In this document: in pieces, positions 24,931-35,283 of the stretch
Numbering within the stretch: position 1 is the stretch's first letter
Layout: each line of letters starts with the position of its first letter
Source: Glebionis coronaria
Taxonomy: Eukaryota; Streptophyta; Magnoliopsida; Asterales; Asteraceae
Direction of reading: 5' to 3'
DNA: 64,000 nucleotides
NCBI GenBank assembly: GCA_025667525.1
Contig: CM046877.1
Coordinates: forward strand, 291,892,364 to 291,956,363
Position numbers and translations under genes: made by a program
The notes under the pieces: generated by a model
Told to the model about the DNA's origin: nothing
Database searches by the model: none
The model's input: the letters and a program-made list of their open reading frames with translations, nothing else

Positions 24931-26127
24931 CTACAGATTCTTAATTTGCTCACCTTGGGTTCTCATTATGGCTTCAACATCGGGGTTAATGGGTGGTGCT
25001 TGTTGAGCGGGTGGGTAATAAGGATTAGAAGCTCTTGGTGGGATTGGGTTGCTTCTATTATAGTTGTTGGCGGGGTTTTGGTTTTGAGGAGAAAAACCGG
25101 GTGAAAGGTAATTGTTGGACCGGTAACTCAGCAAATTTCTATCCCCTTGAGGTCGAGGTTGGTAATTTTCCGGTGAATAATTACCATAAGCTGCATACAC
25201 ATTTTCCGGATTTCCTTGTGTAGAAGGACAATCGGTGTATGAGTGTGGACCGCCGCATATTTCACAAGAAGGGGCAACCGCTTTAACTTGTTGTTGTTGG
25301 TTTGAAGTGAGAAGCAAGATAATTTTGCTCATTTCAGTCATCATGCGGGTGAGTTCGGTCATATCAGGGTTTGCTGAAGTAGATGAGACATTGACTCTCG
25401 GGTTGTTCCTTGAAGAAGCGGAGGAATCCCAGTTTTTGTGGTGAGTAGTCATGTTCCCAATTAGCTCTCTACACTCCTCGGGTCTCCTTTTCATAAATGT
25501 GCCACCGGCGGCTGCATTAATCGTATCACGATCTCGAAAAGTCAAACCGTTGTAGAAAGTATCAATTAAGGTCACATGGAGCATGTTGTGGTTTGGACAA
25601 CGATCAATCAAGACATTATATCTTTCCCAAGCATCAAAGAGATATTCATCGGGATCTTGCATGAAACCGCTGATTTTATTGCGAAGGCTCGTGACCATGG
25701 ATGGTGGAAAGTAGCGTGACAAAAAGCATTGAGTCATGTCATCCCAAGTGTGAATAGAATTCTTCGGGAGACGATCAAACCATTTCTCGGCGTGATGTGA
25801 TAAAGTATGTGGAAAGAGTTGAAGGCGAAGAACATCCATTGTGGCACAAGGAAACTTCATGCTTTGGGTGATTGTAATGAATTTGTCGAGGTGTTTGTTG
25901 GCATCATCATCAGGCATTCCGACGAATGGATTAGTTTGCACTTGCTGAATCATGTGGTGCTTCAACGAAAACTCCGGAGCCGTGATTTGCATCGGCGCAA
26001 TCGGTCCTCCTCGTCCAAACAAGGTAGGTTGACAAAGCTCCTCCATTGTCCGAAGATCGGGCTGTGGAAGAACATTGTTGTTATTGTTGAGGTGCGGTGG
26101 ATTATTGTTGTTGTTAACACCTGACAT
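24931..26127 (-). CDS. Element C Gag (retrotransposon capsid)
   Basis: 398 codons from an ATG at 26127. An asparagine-rich N-terminus is followed by the retrotransposon gag core (NPFVGMPDDDANKHLDKF at residues 66-83, LFPHTLSHHAEKWFDRLP at about 104-121, NSIHTWDDMTQCFLSRYFP at about 123-141) and a zinc-knuckle-like CEICGGPHSYTDC (residues 288-300). The C-terminus is rich in N, P, Y and Q. It would form the particle shell and bind element RNA. The stop is TAG and the same frame continues directly into the protease segment. The closest relatives I know are Ty3/gypsy gag proteins of Asteraceae. The coding capacity is well kept for an element with ~2% LTR divergence. Confidence 0.9.
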   Translation of the reverse strand: MSGVNNNNNPPHLNNNNNVLPQPDLRTMEELCQPTLFGRGGPIAPMQITAPEFSLKHHMIQQVQTNPFVGMPDDDANKHLDKFITITQSMKFPCATMDVLRLQLFPHTLSHHAEKWFDRLPKNSIHTWDDMTQCFLSRYFPPSMVTSLRNKISGFMQDPDEYLFDAWERYNVLIDRCPNHNMLHVTLIDTFYNGLTFRDRDTINAAAGGTFMKRRPEECRELIGNMTTHHKNWDSSASSRNNPRVNVSSTSANPDMTELTRMMTEMSKIILLLTSNQQQQVKAVAPSCEICGGPHSYTDCPSTQGNPENVYAAYGNYSPENYQPRPQGDRNLLSYRSNNYLSPGFSPQNQNPANNYNRSNPIPPRASNPYYPPAQQAPPINPDVEAIMRTQGEQIKNL

Positions 26128-26410
26128 ACTTAAATCTTATCGAGTCTCGGGCTCTTGATAATTAGAAGATCTAGTACGCATACACCTACAAAGGCAAAAG
26201 AAAACAATACCAAACGCAAAGACAATATATATACACAATAAAAATAAAATCTTTTTGGATTTTTTTGAAATTTTTAATTTTTATGGATTTTTAACAATTT
26301 TTAATTTTTATGGTTTTTTGAATTTTTATGCAACAAAAATAACGCTCACAAGTGAACGGATCCCAAAAAGCAACGCGTCTCTCACAGAAAACCGTTAATC
26401 TCTACGAAAA

Positions 26411-26428
26411 GACCCGGCAGTGGCGCCA
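26411..26428 (-). other. Element C primer binding site (tRNA-Asp type)
   Basis: On the minus strand TGGCGCCACTGCCGGGTC starts 2 nt from the LTR edge. It matches the complement of the tRNA-Asp 3' end with two mismatches over the first 16 nt. The leader between it and gag (26128-26410) is AT-rich and non-coding. Confidence 0.82.
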
Positions 26429-26430
26429 TT

Positions 26431-28080
26431 TAATAACTAGGTTTTACCTAGTAAGAAAATTATCGTTCTAGTGGTCTAATCGAATTGATCTGGTTTAACT
26501 ATGTGACTTATTCGTTCTTTGGTGGAAACAAAAAGTTGTCGTTGTAGTATATTAAAAATTGCGAAACGTAAATGTAAATAACGTAAAAGTAAAATGGCGT
26601 TAAAATAAATCTGAGTCTAATTAAAAGAAAGGGGTGCAATATTAAAACTTTGAAAAGCAAAATAATTAAATGACTTGAAATTAAAGCGTGACGAGAATTA
26701 AAATTTGACAAAGTATTAAAATGACAACTTAAAAATTAAACAAGAAAAAATAGAAAATGAACCTACCATCTGACTACATTCCGATCGGAATGATGATCGG
26801 AATGTACTCTTACCTCCAATCGGAATGTTGATCGGAAACCTTGGTCGGAATGATGTCACCACCTGACCTATCGGAATAACCAAACTCACCCTGATCGGAA
26901 TACTTCAATCGGAATGTGGGAATAAGGGGGCTATCGGAATCCTCCCAATCGGAATGTTGTCGGAACTCCAATCGGAATGTTGTCACCTTCCACTGATCGG
27001 AATACCAAACACACCTAATCGGAATATGTCAAACCCTATTCCGACCAAGCCAAGGAGCGCTGGTCGGAAGGATAAACCCTTTTTCGATCACTATGGTCGG
27101 AATACAGTAAAAGGAAACGAAAATAAGCTAAACTAATAAGCTATTACTCAAATAAGCACACATTTAAAATCCTAATCAAAACTCGTATAAGTAAAACTAA
27201 TAAGCTTAAATTTAAAGACTTTTGAAAACACGAAATAAGAAAAATGTACGAAAACTAACTTTTATATAAAATAACTTTTATAAAAACTTTAGAAATCTTA
27301 AAATAAACACAAATAAGCTATAAAAATCAATAATCCAAAACAATCAAAAGCATAAAAACATAATCTTTAATCAAATAAGCAACACAATAAGCATGTAAAC
27401 AAAGATTAAAGCATAGAAAGAAAGGAAGAATGAGAGATTAAACAAGAAAAGTAAAGGTGCAATAAAAGTAAACTTACTTGGAAATTAAAGGTATTAAAAG
27501 TGCAAGACAATGTATTTAAATTGACATGAAAAGTAAACGTGCAAAAATTAAAGGTGGAAGAACTAGTGTCACTCTAGCCAACAAGAGTAAAAATGAAATG
27601 CTAATGATCTATATATAGGGGAGGATTAAAGAATGCTTAGGAAGCTTCCTCCCCTCCTTTATTTCTTCTTAATTGCACCTAAGTCCTTCCCTTCTTAATA
27701 TTTTGTTAATCTTGGACTTTAATGACTTTTGGCTCGAGATTTCTTTAAACTCGTCTTTTAATTCTTCAATAAATAAGACTTGAGTTCTTCGGCTTTTAGT
27801 AAACTTCCGTCTTTTGAATTTTTCTTCGATATATCTTCAGAATTGGTCTTGGACTTCCGTTCTTTTTGCACTCTTGACTTCTTGACTTCGTCTTTCATCT
27901 TTTTCTTCAATAAAAGCCCGTGAATGCCCGTGTTTTCTCCACTTTTCACCTTTTCGTCCTAAATCACAACAAAAACACAAACCACGCATAATTCCGACAT
28001 AAATGACATAAAATACACGTTTTAGCCCGGTTATTATTTTAATTAAGTGGTAAAAAGGATGGGTGTTTACACACCTATCA
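26431..28080 (-). repeat. Element C 5' LTR
   Basis: A 1,650-bp direct copy of 19319-20972, followed by the ACTAC duplication. It contains the second copy of the ATCGGAATG array (26770-27110) and a minus-strand TATA-like motif near 27610. Confidence 0.93.
26770..27110. repeat. ATCGGAATG-type array, second LTR copy
   Basis: This matches the array at 19660-19995 with scattered substitutions, some of which alter single cores (for example near 26767 and 27080). The 16-bp palindrome is intact. Confidence 0.8.
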
Positions 28081-28085
28081 ACTAC

Positions 28086-28399
28086 TATTTTACTATATAA
28101 AAAAAACGTAGGAACAAGACTTAAAAAAATGACAACTTAAATTCTTAGAAAAACTTGGAACTACAATTTACCAAATTAAAAAAAAACTAAGAACCTAATT
28201 TAGGAAAATAAATGAGAACTTTATAATATTAAAAAGAAAATAGAAGTTACTTTGATTCTATAACAAATTAAAATACGAGCATGAAGAGAGAAAAAATGTT
28301 TAAGATGTAAATGTTTTTTTTTGCACTAGACAAGGTTTTGGCAAAATTGGACGAAGTAAAAAAAATAAAGTATTAAATAAAGATGAGAGGAACTATAAA
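28086..28399 (-). other. Continuation of element D LTR, A-rich, no gene
   Basis: This follows the second ACTAC of element C, so it must continue the sequence cut at 19318. It is very A-rich on the + strand. No coding region or outer LTR border could be identified. Confidence 0.45.
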
Positions 28400-28690
28400 C
28401 CAAAAGACTCCATAGATCAGATGGTCTATGGTGGTTGTGTTATGTCAGTTGTTTGTGCGCAACGTCTTGAGTTCAAGCCTTGCAGACCGTCACTTTTATC
28501 TAAATTTTTTTGTCAGCTTTGTTAACTGTATAAAAGAAAAAAGAGGCAAAGAAACAGATTGTGGTATGAGAGCAGACGGTAAAAGAAGGTTGTACTAAGT
28601 CTGATGGTAGTTTCTGGTCTGGGGTTCAATACCCTTCTGTTGCCTTTTTTTCTTTTTTTTTCTTTTTTTTTCTTTTACTTTTTTTATGTG
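28400..28690 (+). repeat. SINE-like segment with pol III B-box motifs and T-rich tail
   Basis: Two B-box-like motifs are present: GAGTTCAAGCC near 28468 and GGGGTTCAATACCC near 28620. The second is followed by a long interrupted poly-T run (28643-28685). Sequences such as CAGATGGTCTATGGTGG upstream could be a degenerate A box. No target-site duplication was found, so this is only a candidate. Confidence 0.3.
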
Positions 28691-28902
28691 TTCTGTTTGT
28701 TCAAACAGTACCCAAACACCCCTATAACAGCAGGTAGATCTGAACGCAACTTTCGTCACAGACTGCTATGGCAAGGATACAACAGCGACAAACACTTAAG
28801 TTAACAAAAAAAAACAGGAAAAGGCTATACTACAAACTACTCGTAACCCAAAAATTACAGCCTAAGTTACTTATCCTAACACTAAAGCTCATGAGGTGTT
28901 CA

Positions 28903-29677
28903 TGTTAGGAATTATAGCCAAAAGTGACCAAATGGAGTGCTCAAAATGAATCTTAAGGCAAAACTAACTGATGGTCGACGATACTTGTGCAAACATCGAA
29001 TCCATGAAGATCTATAAAGAACATTTGCACAATTAAACCAATTGACTAACTAATAACAAAGCTTGTACTTTTCATCGTATGTATATCTTGTTAATAATGA
29101 ATCAACAAATATAGAAGATTTGCCCGGTTGTTTGCGGAACAACAACCGGGCGATGAATGACAAACTTTACTCCCATGTTCATAGCTAGCTAAGCATATGA
29201 AATAATGGGAGGATGAACCCCCTATCCACTAAAGTGTTACATGTGTGGTTTCTGTGGTAGGAATAATTAACTAATCTATTACAAGGACCACATATATATA
29301 GTGGGGTGTGAAGCTTCCTTGAGAAGCTTTTACTAAAATACAAGTAACCACCTTGTAATCTTCCACTAATACTTTAGACATACACTTCAGACACTTCTTC
29401 AGGTCTTCTAACATCTTTAGGTCTTGTAATAAGTAATAGTCTTGAGGAGTTAGCAACCTATTATGTCATCACTTACTAACTCCATCATCCTTGATTCTTT
29501 GCACACTTACTGAGATCCGCGTCAGCTAATGACGAGTCTATCTCGTAGACTCTAAAGAACTATAAAGAATGACACACTGAACTTATAGCATACGAATTTC
29601 AGTGACTAACACTACTTAGGATACTTTACATCTAAATCCTGTGCAATGGACAAATCAGACACTGAATTTGCCCAACA
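28903..29677 (-). mobile_element. Ty1/copia-type 3' LTR
   Basis: On the minus strand the segment starts TGTTGGGCAAATTC and ends AATTCCTAACA (canonical TG...CA), about 775 bp. It is directly preceded on that strand by AAATAGGGGGAGAT, a copia-type polypurine tract (29678-29692). A minus-strand TATA-like CTATATATATG lies near 29300. An inverted repeat GCCCGGTTGTT...AACAACCGGGC is near 29122-29152. I found no second LTR copy in the window, so the element is incomplete. Confidence 0.72.
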
Positions 29678-31440
29678 ATCTCCCCCTATTTGGATAGAAA
29701 AGTAACCTAAGTTAAATAGCAGTAAGTGAGCATAAAGGCTTCTTCTTACCTGCAATATTACAACAAAGTATACCAAGAATAACTAGCTTCACTAGTTCAA
29801 GTCATCCGCTAACTTGTATCATCTTGTCCCTGTTGTAGTTGTTACTAAGCTTATACAATCTCTGATCTTTGTATAATAAAAACTTGAAAAAACTCCTTGA
29901 TACTTATATAGTAGAACCCCCCAATGACTACTTCACTTCGGTTAAGAGTGAAGTGTATATATGCCTGTTCATTACATATCATATGCCCTCCACTAGCATA
30001 TATAAAGTGTGGCATATTCTATCAATTAAGATCTGGAGTTCATTTACGTTTAAACAGCGGAGTGGTCAATGGTTGATGGAGCAACCATAATAGATCATAG
30101 AGTAAGCTCAACAACCCATCTTCAGCGACTTGGCTCAATCAGCCATATATGTAAACATGTAAGTCCCTGAAGGTTGTGTGTTGTGATGTATGATAGTGTG
30201 TATATAGCGTGAGTAAACTTTGATGTTTCTTCACATAAACACAAGTTTACCTCTGTCCTCGTTTCTCTCCCCCTCAAAATTTGCTAGGGAACCAAGCAAC
30301 TTTTGACCGGGCACACACTATTACACAATCAAAGCGTGATGGTGTTCATCTCGCCTAAAGTACAACTCCTCCTGAAATTCGTTATCAAACCCTGATGTTA
30401 TCAAACCCTTGTGTAATCACTATTTCACCAATTCCCTGTAACACAACTTGGTTTCTCAAAAACTCTGCGGTTGGGGTAACAACGAATGGAGTCACAGCGG
30501 CGGAGGGGAGGGTCACAGCGGATGGGGAGTGGGTGGTGGTCACAACAATCGGAGTAGATGTAGAGTGGATGTGGTTTGAGGTAAAAATATGTACCTGAAT
30601 GACCGAGTCCTGAATGAATGAAGCTTCAGGTTATGTGAAGAAGACATGATACAGGACTTTGTCTTCAGCGGTATCTTCTTTCTTTATCTTGGTGTGAGGA
30701 AATAGTTCCTGAGTGACCAAGTCCTTCAAATGTTGAAGGCTCTGAAGACAGCATATTGAGTGTCTTGCACTCGAACAAATCTTTTGGGGTTCATAGTGGT
30801 TGGAACAGTCTATTGGATAGCGCATGTGGACTTGTTAGCTGGGACTGAAAACTTGTTGGCTGGGGTTGAACTCTTGTTGCTGTATTTTTATCTCAGCCAA
30901 AAGTTGTAATAAGTAAAAAAAATCCATGTGTGTATTAATCACAGCCACGTACTGATGCATTTACAAAGCCACAACCACTTTTATCATTGTCCGTACAGGC
31001 TGATTATCAGCTTCTTCAACAGTCACCATTTTTTATCAGCTTATCGAAGGGGGTCAGCTACTAGGGGTCAACAATCTCTGGGGTCAGCTATCTCCGAAAG
31101 TTCAGTTGAGATACGAAATTAATGGCATGTGGTTCACCTACAACGACAGGGGGTTCACAGATGAATACAGGAACAACTGGGCGGTTCAGGGGGTTCAGGG
31201 ACAGCTGGGGGTGTCAGCGACCCTGGGGGTTCATCTCCCAGCAGTTCATAGTTCAGCGGTTTGTAGTTGACAAGTTCAAATGCAAGGGTTCAGCAGGGGT
31301 CGCTGGTAAAGGTTCAGAGACAGGGGCTATATCTGCTGTTCTAAGATTTGGTCTTTCACCTAATTGGTATTCAACAACTTACCAACCAGTGTACAAACTA
31401 CCATACAATGTATATCTTCTCTAAATACTTGAGATTTCTA
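29678..31440 (-). other. Copia-type internal remnant and unassigned sequence
   Basis: This starts with the polypurine tract of the LTR to its left. No copia RT or integrase is recognisable. A second polypurine-type motif (minus GAGGGGGAGAG) lies near 30267-30277. From 31040 to 31260 short GGGGTCAGC / GGGGTTCAG motifs recur. It may be the inside of a non-autonomous element. Confidence 0.35.
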
Positions 31441-32009
31441 GTTGGGACTTTTGACCAAATGGATCATTAAGGCTATACTTTATATGAATCAAACGAGTAA
31501 AAAGTAACTAAGGTGCATACTATGCATAGAAACTCTTATAATATCTATGTTAAAAATACATGTTAGTATACTACTAATATATATGGTATGACCCGTTGCA
31601 CAACCATCCAGGCTCGCCCATGTATCAACCTTCGGTCAATACATGTAAATGGGAGCTGAAGAGATGTGCACACATACAATAGCATCTGATATCGAGGTCA
31701 ATGAAGAACTAAAGCAAAATAAGTTTAACATTTATACCAGCTGACTTGTGAACAAATTTTAAGATACTCCACGTACGAAGAAAACCACAAGTAGGTTTAT
31801 TTAAATAGATATCGTAATGCCATGAAAAAAACATACCTATGTGATAGTCTAAGGAATTAGAATTATGACTATAAGTCGATCAGTCATACACAATCTAAAC
31901 CCTTTATATAATGATTTTTTGGGAAAGAGGATTGCCCTGTGAAATATTCGAAATCTACCTATATACAGATAATTACAATCTATTATACAGTAACACGGAA
32001 ATCAGCGAG
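31441..32009. other. No feature recognised
   Basis: AT-rich sequence without a supported gene, tandem repeat or element border. Confidence 0.4.
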
Positions 32010-32636
32010 CTTGCTTAATTATTTCTAAAAAGAGCCAACTTAGAATAAATAGCACTCACATGCAGAAGGCCAGTGGTGGTTACTTCAAGTTCAATATTCA
32101 GTGGTCGTGGTTTAACGAAATTTGTACCAACAGGCGTGTCTGCAAACGCTGCATTAGAACGAGGATGTACTTGGAAACATATATGGTTTTCTGGTGATGT
32201 CCTTTCTCGAGTCAGAAAACTTGATGACAACACACAAAAATTAGAGTGGTAGTATGCAACTTGAGTCGTGGATCATCGTCACCGTTTCATGTATAATCCT
32301 CACGTACCACCTTCAAAGTTACATTCAGATGACCGATATGAGTTTCAATAAATAAATTAAGTGTCGATAGCCAATAAAGATAGATAACCATCGTATGCAA
32401 ACTGAATTGCCCAGTCTAGTAAATTAGAGTCATAAGGATACTTAGTAACAAAAAAGTTGCATCCATAAATATTCTAAAAGATAAAGATATTATACTAAAC
32501 TATACAAACATGCCATAGAAAGATGATGTCATACCGAATGGTTTGACCCCATATGAAGTACATCTTCAATTTGTTGGTTGTCATTGACACTTCTGGTGCG
32601 AACGCGATCTCTCTTATCCTTCCTTGAAGACATCAT
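32010..32636 (-). pseudogene. Unidentified gene-like fragment, possible exons
   Basis: On the minus strand an ATG at 32636 opens a short lysine/arginine-rich reading (MMSSRKDKRDRVRTRSV...) that runs into a GT splice-donor-like site near 32538. A second open stretch at 32233-32015 reads FLTRERTSPENHICFQVH and GTNFVKPRPLNIELEVTTTG, ending near CATGTGAGTGC, another donor-like site. The two might be exons of one gene or gene debris carried by a transposon. I do not recognise the protein. Flanking sequence is non-coding. Confidence 0.25.
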
Positions 32637-33204
32637 CTGAAAATAAACAGTTTATTCGTTAAACCATTACAATAATTCCTTATTTCCCAAATTTAATTAA
32701 TAAGGTTTAAGATATAACCAAAAGTTTAGGCATCTACTTATCATTTACTCTATTTTATCAATTAATTACACAAACCATTAAGAATCAAACAAGATTAATC
32801 AAAGAATAAAAAATAAAGTTTCAATTATTCGTAATTAATGATACGCCTAGATCTGTATAAAGTTTAGGATATAATCACATAGTATAATCATAAAGATAAT
32901 GCTTTAAAATATAGTTAAAAATGTGAAAAGATGATTTACCTTGTGTTTTACTATGTAGAGATTCATAAGAGAAGAAGAGACCAGATCTTATAAAAAAGTT
33001 AGGAGAAAAGACGGGCCAGGATATAAACAAATATTAGGAAAATATAGGCGGGTATAAAAAAGATTGGGATTAAGATGGGGGCGGGAAAATAAAATATATT
33101 TTGGCTAATAAAAGAATTTTAGTTTTATAATAAAATAACTAGACGTCTACTCGAGTATAATTGCAGAAATTGCCTAATGGAAAATAGTTACTAATATGCT
33201 AAAT
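32637..33204. other. No feature recognised
   Basis: AT-rich intergenic or repeat sequence. It has a short G-rich stretch (GGGGGCGGG near 33078) and no supported gene. Confidence 0.4.
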
Positions 33205-33905
33205 GATTAGGTGATTGAACCGGGTGTGTCGATTGGTTGACCCGTTGGTCGAATCAATGAACTTGTGACATGACCGGGTTGACCCGGTGGTAGATCTTGT
33301 GACCCCGTGACCCGGTTGGGTTGACTCAATGGTCGATCTTGTAACCCGATGACTAGACCGGGTTTACCCGATGGTCGAATCAATGAACTAGAGACTCGAC
33401 CGGTTCGACTCAGTGGTTGAACCCATGACCCGGTGACTTGATCGTGTTGACCAAATGAATCGACCGATGGTCGAACCCATGAACCGGTGACTCGATCGAG
33501 TTGACCCGGTGGTCGAACCCGTGACCTGGTGACTCAACTTGGTAAACCCGGTGGTCGATAACGTAATCTGGTGCATATTTTCAAAGTGCAATGTCTAACT
33601 AACTAGTAACTTGCCGGGTTAAACAAGTTACACGTAAAACGTAGTGCATGATAACCTCTAAGAGGTAAATAGTTAACGATATGGTAATTGACTTGTTGGT
33701 TGAACTAGCAATTTGGTGACTTGACTTGCTTGTCGAATTAATAAATCAATGACTCAAACGGATTGACCAAGTGGTCGAACCAGTGACACCGTGATTCGAA
33801 TGGGTTGACCGAATGGTCAAACCCGTGACTCAATCGGATTGACCAGTTATTCGAACCCGTGACCGGTGACTCGATCGGGTTGACCCATTAGTCAAACACG
33901 TGGCC
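33205..33905. repeat. Minisatellite, ~42-bp degenerate unit (GACCCGGTGGTCGAAC-like)
   Basis: Repeated cores such as GGGTTGACCCGGTGGTCGAA and CCCGTGACCCGGTGACTCGA recur at about 41-42 bp in the first block (33205-33575). After a gap of about 120 bp a second, more diverged block follows (33685-33905). It is GC-richer than its surroundings. Open frames across it are by-products of the repeat. Confidence 0.8.
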
Positions 33906-34309
33906 ATAGATTATAATATAGAAATATAGATATATAAAACGTTCCATATATCTTACACAAGAATATAATATAGAAATATAGATATAGACCATATATTAAA
34001 TAACAAAATCACACGTATGTCTTACACAAGAATAAATAAGTGCATATAGAAATGGGTTCGATTAAATCCTACTCGAATCGAAAACTAATTTGAGGAATAC
34101 GTGAATCGAGTACCTAATCGAAGTTAACCTAGTGAACCTGAAAATGAAAACAAAATGAACCGAGCAAAGTGGTTTATATAGCTTATGTGCATTGGTTGTG
34201 TTGGTTTATAATGTCATGGACTCATGCATGACCGGTGATCAATGGCTAATGGCACCCCGTAATTCTATATATGTGTAATATAGTTAGGGGTTAGCGCATC
34301 TGTTAGCCC

Positions 34310-34405
34310 GTAATAGTTTTCCATAACCCATAACCCTAAATCCATAACCATAAACCATAAAACTTAACCCTTGATTATAACCAATAACCTATATCCGTTA
34401 ACCCT
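34310..34405. repeat. Degenerate telomere-like CCCTAAA / ATAACC tract
   Basis: About 90 bp of AACCC, CCCTAAA and CATAACC variants. It is too irregular to call interstitial telomeric repeat firmly. Confidence 0.3.
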
Positions 34406-34464
34406 TAATAGCTGACGAATCGAGAAGTTCTTTTCTACTTTATTTTTTGATATTGTGGCATCGT

Positions 34465-35005
34465 TAAACATGAGATGTTGAACAGATGAATCAAAATGAT
34501 ATTGTTATACATTAGATGTTCAACGCATAGTCGAGATATTATAGTTGTACATGAGATTTTCAACAGAGTATTCTATATTTTATCGTTGTATATGAGATGT
34601 TTAACGAATGAGTTGAGATGTTGCATATACTTAATGTAAAATGATAACTCAAAAGATTCATATTACACCATCCTCATATACAACGATACCATCTCGACTA
34701 GTATGTTGAACACCTCATGTACAACGATAGCATCCCGACCAGTCCGTTGAACGTCTCATGTACAACGATACTACATCGACTCATTTGCTTAACATCCGAT
34801 GTACAATGATACCACATCGAATTCTTTTTGTAACATCTCAGACCACGTCGAATCCTCCGTTTAGCTTATAATGTGCAACGATACCATATCGTGTCCTCAG
34901 TTAACATATCATCTATAACAATAGCATCTCGTCTTATCCGTTGAACATCTCAAGTATAACGATACAATCCTGATTCACCAGTTGAGCATCTCATGCACAC
35001 TTCTA
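34465..35005. repeat. Head-to-head inverted minisatellite, 41-bp unit
   Basis: At 34465-34630 the unit reads in one direction (core GTTGTACATGAGATGTTCAAC). At 34660-35005 the same unit reads as its reverse complement (core GTTGAACATCTCATGTACAAC). Spacing between CAACGATA cores is 41 bp (34681, 34722, 34763, 34804). There are about four units in the left arm and about eight in the right. Such an arrangement can fold back on itself. Confidence 0.78.
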
Positions 35006-35283
35006 CGATATCGATGCATAGCCTAAATATTCCAACTATTCTAGACGAATCCCCTTAGTTTTTAGCGTTCCAGACCGGTTCGATCTTGGTACAGATCTCG
35101 GTCTCAAATCGGTTTATAGTGACTATTAAAACAAAAAAATAATAATATGTTTTTTAAAATAATTTTAAATAAAAGTAAAAATAAAAAAATAGTTATATAT
35201 ACTATAAATAATAGCATGTTTATAGAATTTTAAAAGTATATTATTCGTTATAACTAACTAAATCAATAAACTAACATAATTAA

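Larger units (their letters stand above)
19319..28080 (-). mobile_element. Element C: non-autonomous Athila-like LTR element (gag-protease only)
   Basis: An element of about 8.8 kb on the minus strand, with LTRs at 19319-20972 (3') and 26431-28080 (5') and a perfect ACTAC duplication (19314-19318 and 28081-28085). A tRNA-Asp-type PBS lies at 26411-26428 and a polypurine-type tract at 20973 onward. The coding part is a single long frame (26127 to 22996) with gag, protease and an acidic tail, broken only by two in-frame TAG codons. There is no reverse transcriptase, RNase H or integrase; about 2 kb of non-coding sequence takes their place. This matches the LTR-gag class of non-autonomous elements (TR-GAG). 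The LTRs differ by roughly 2% by eye, so it is older than A and B. It sits inside the element D 5' LTR. Confidence 0.93.

Noticed and set aside
28903..29677. Solo LTR
   Set aside because: It is followed on its own strand side by a polypurine tract rather than a target-site duplication, so it is the 3' end of a longer element.
33388..33591. 67-codon frame with STTGST repeats
   Set aside because: A by-product of the 42-bp minisatellite.
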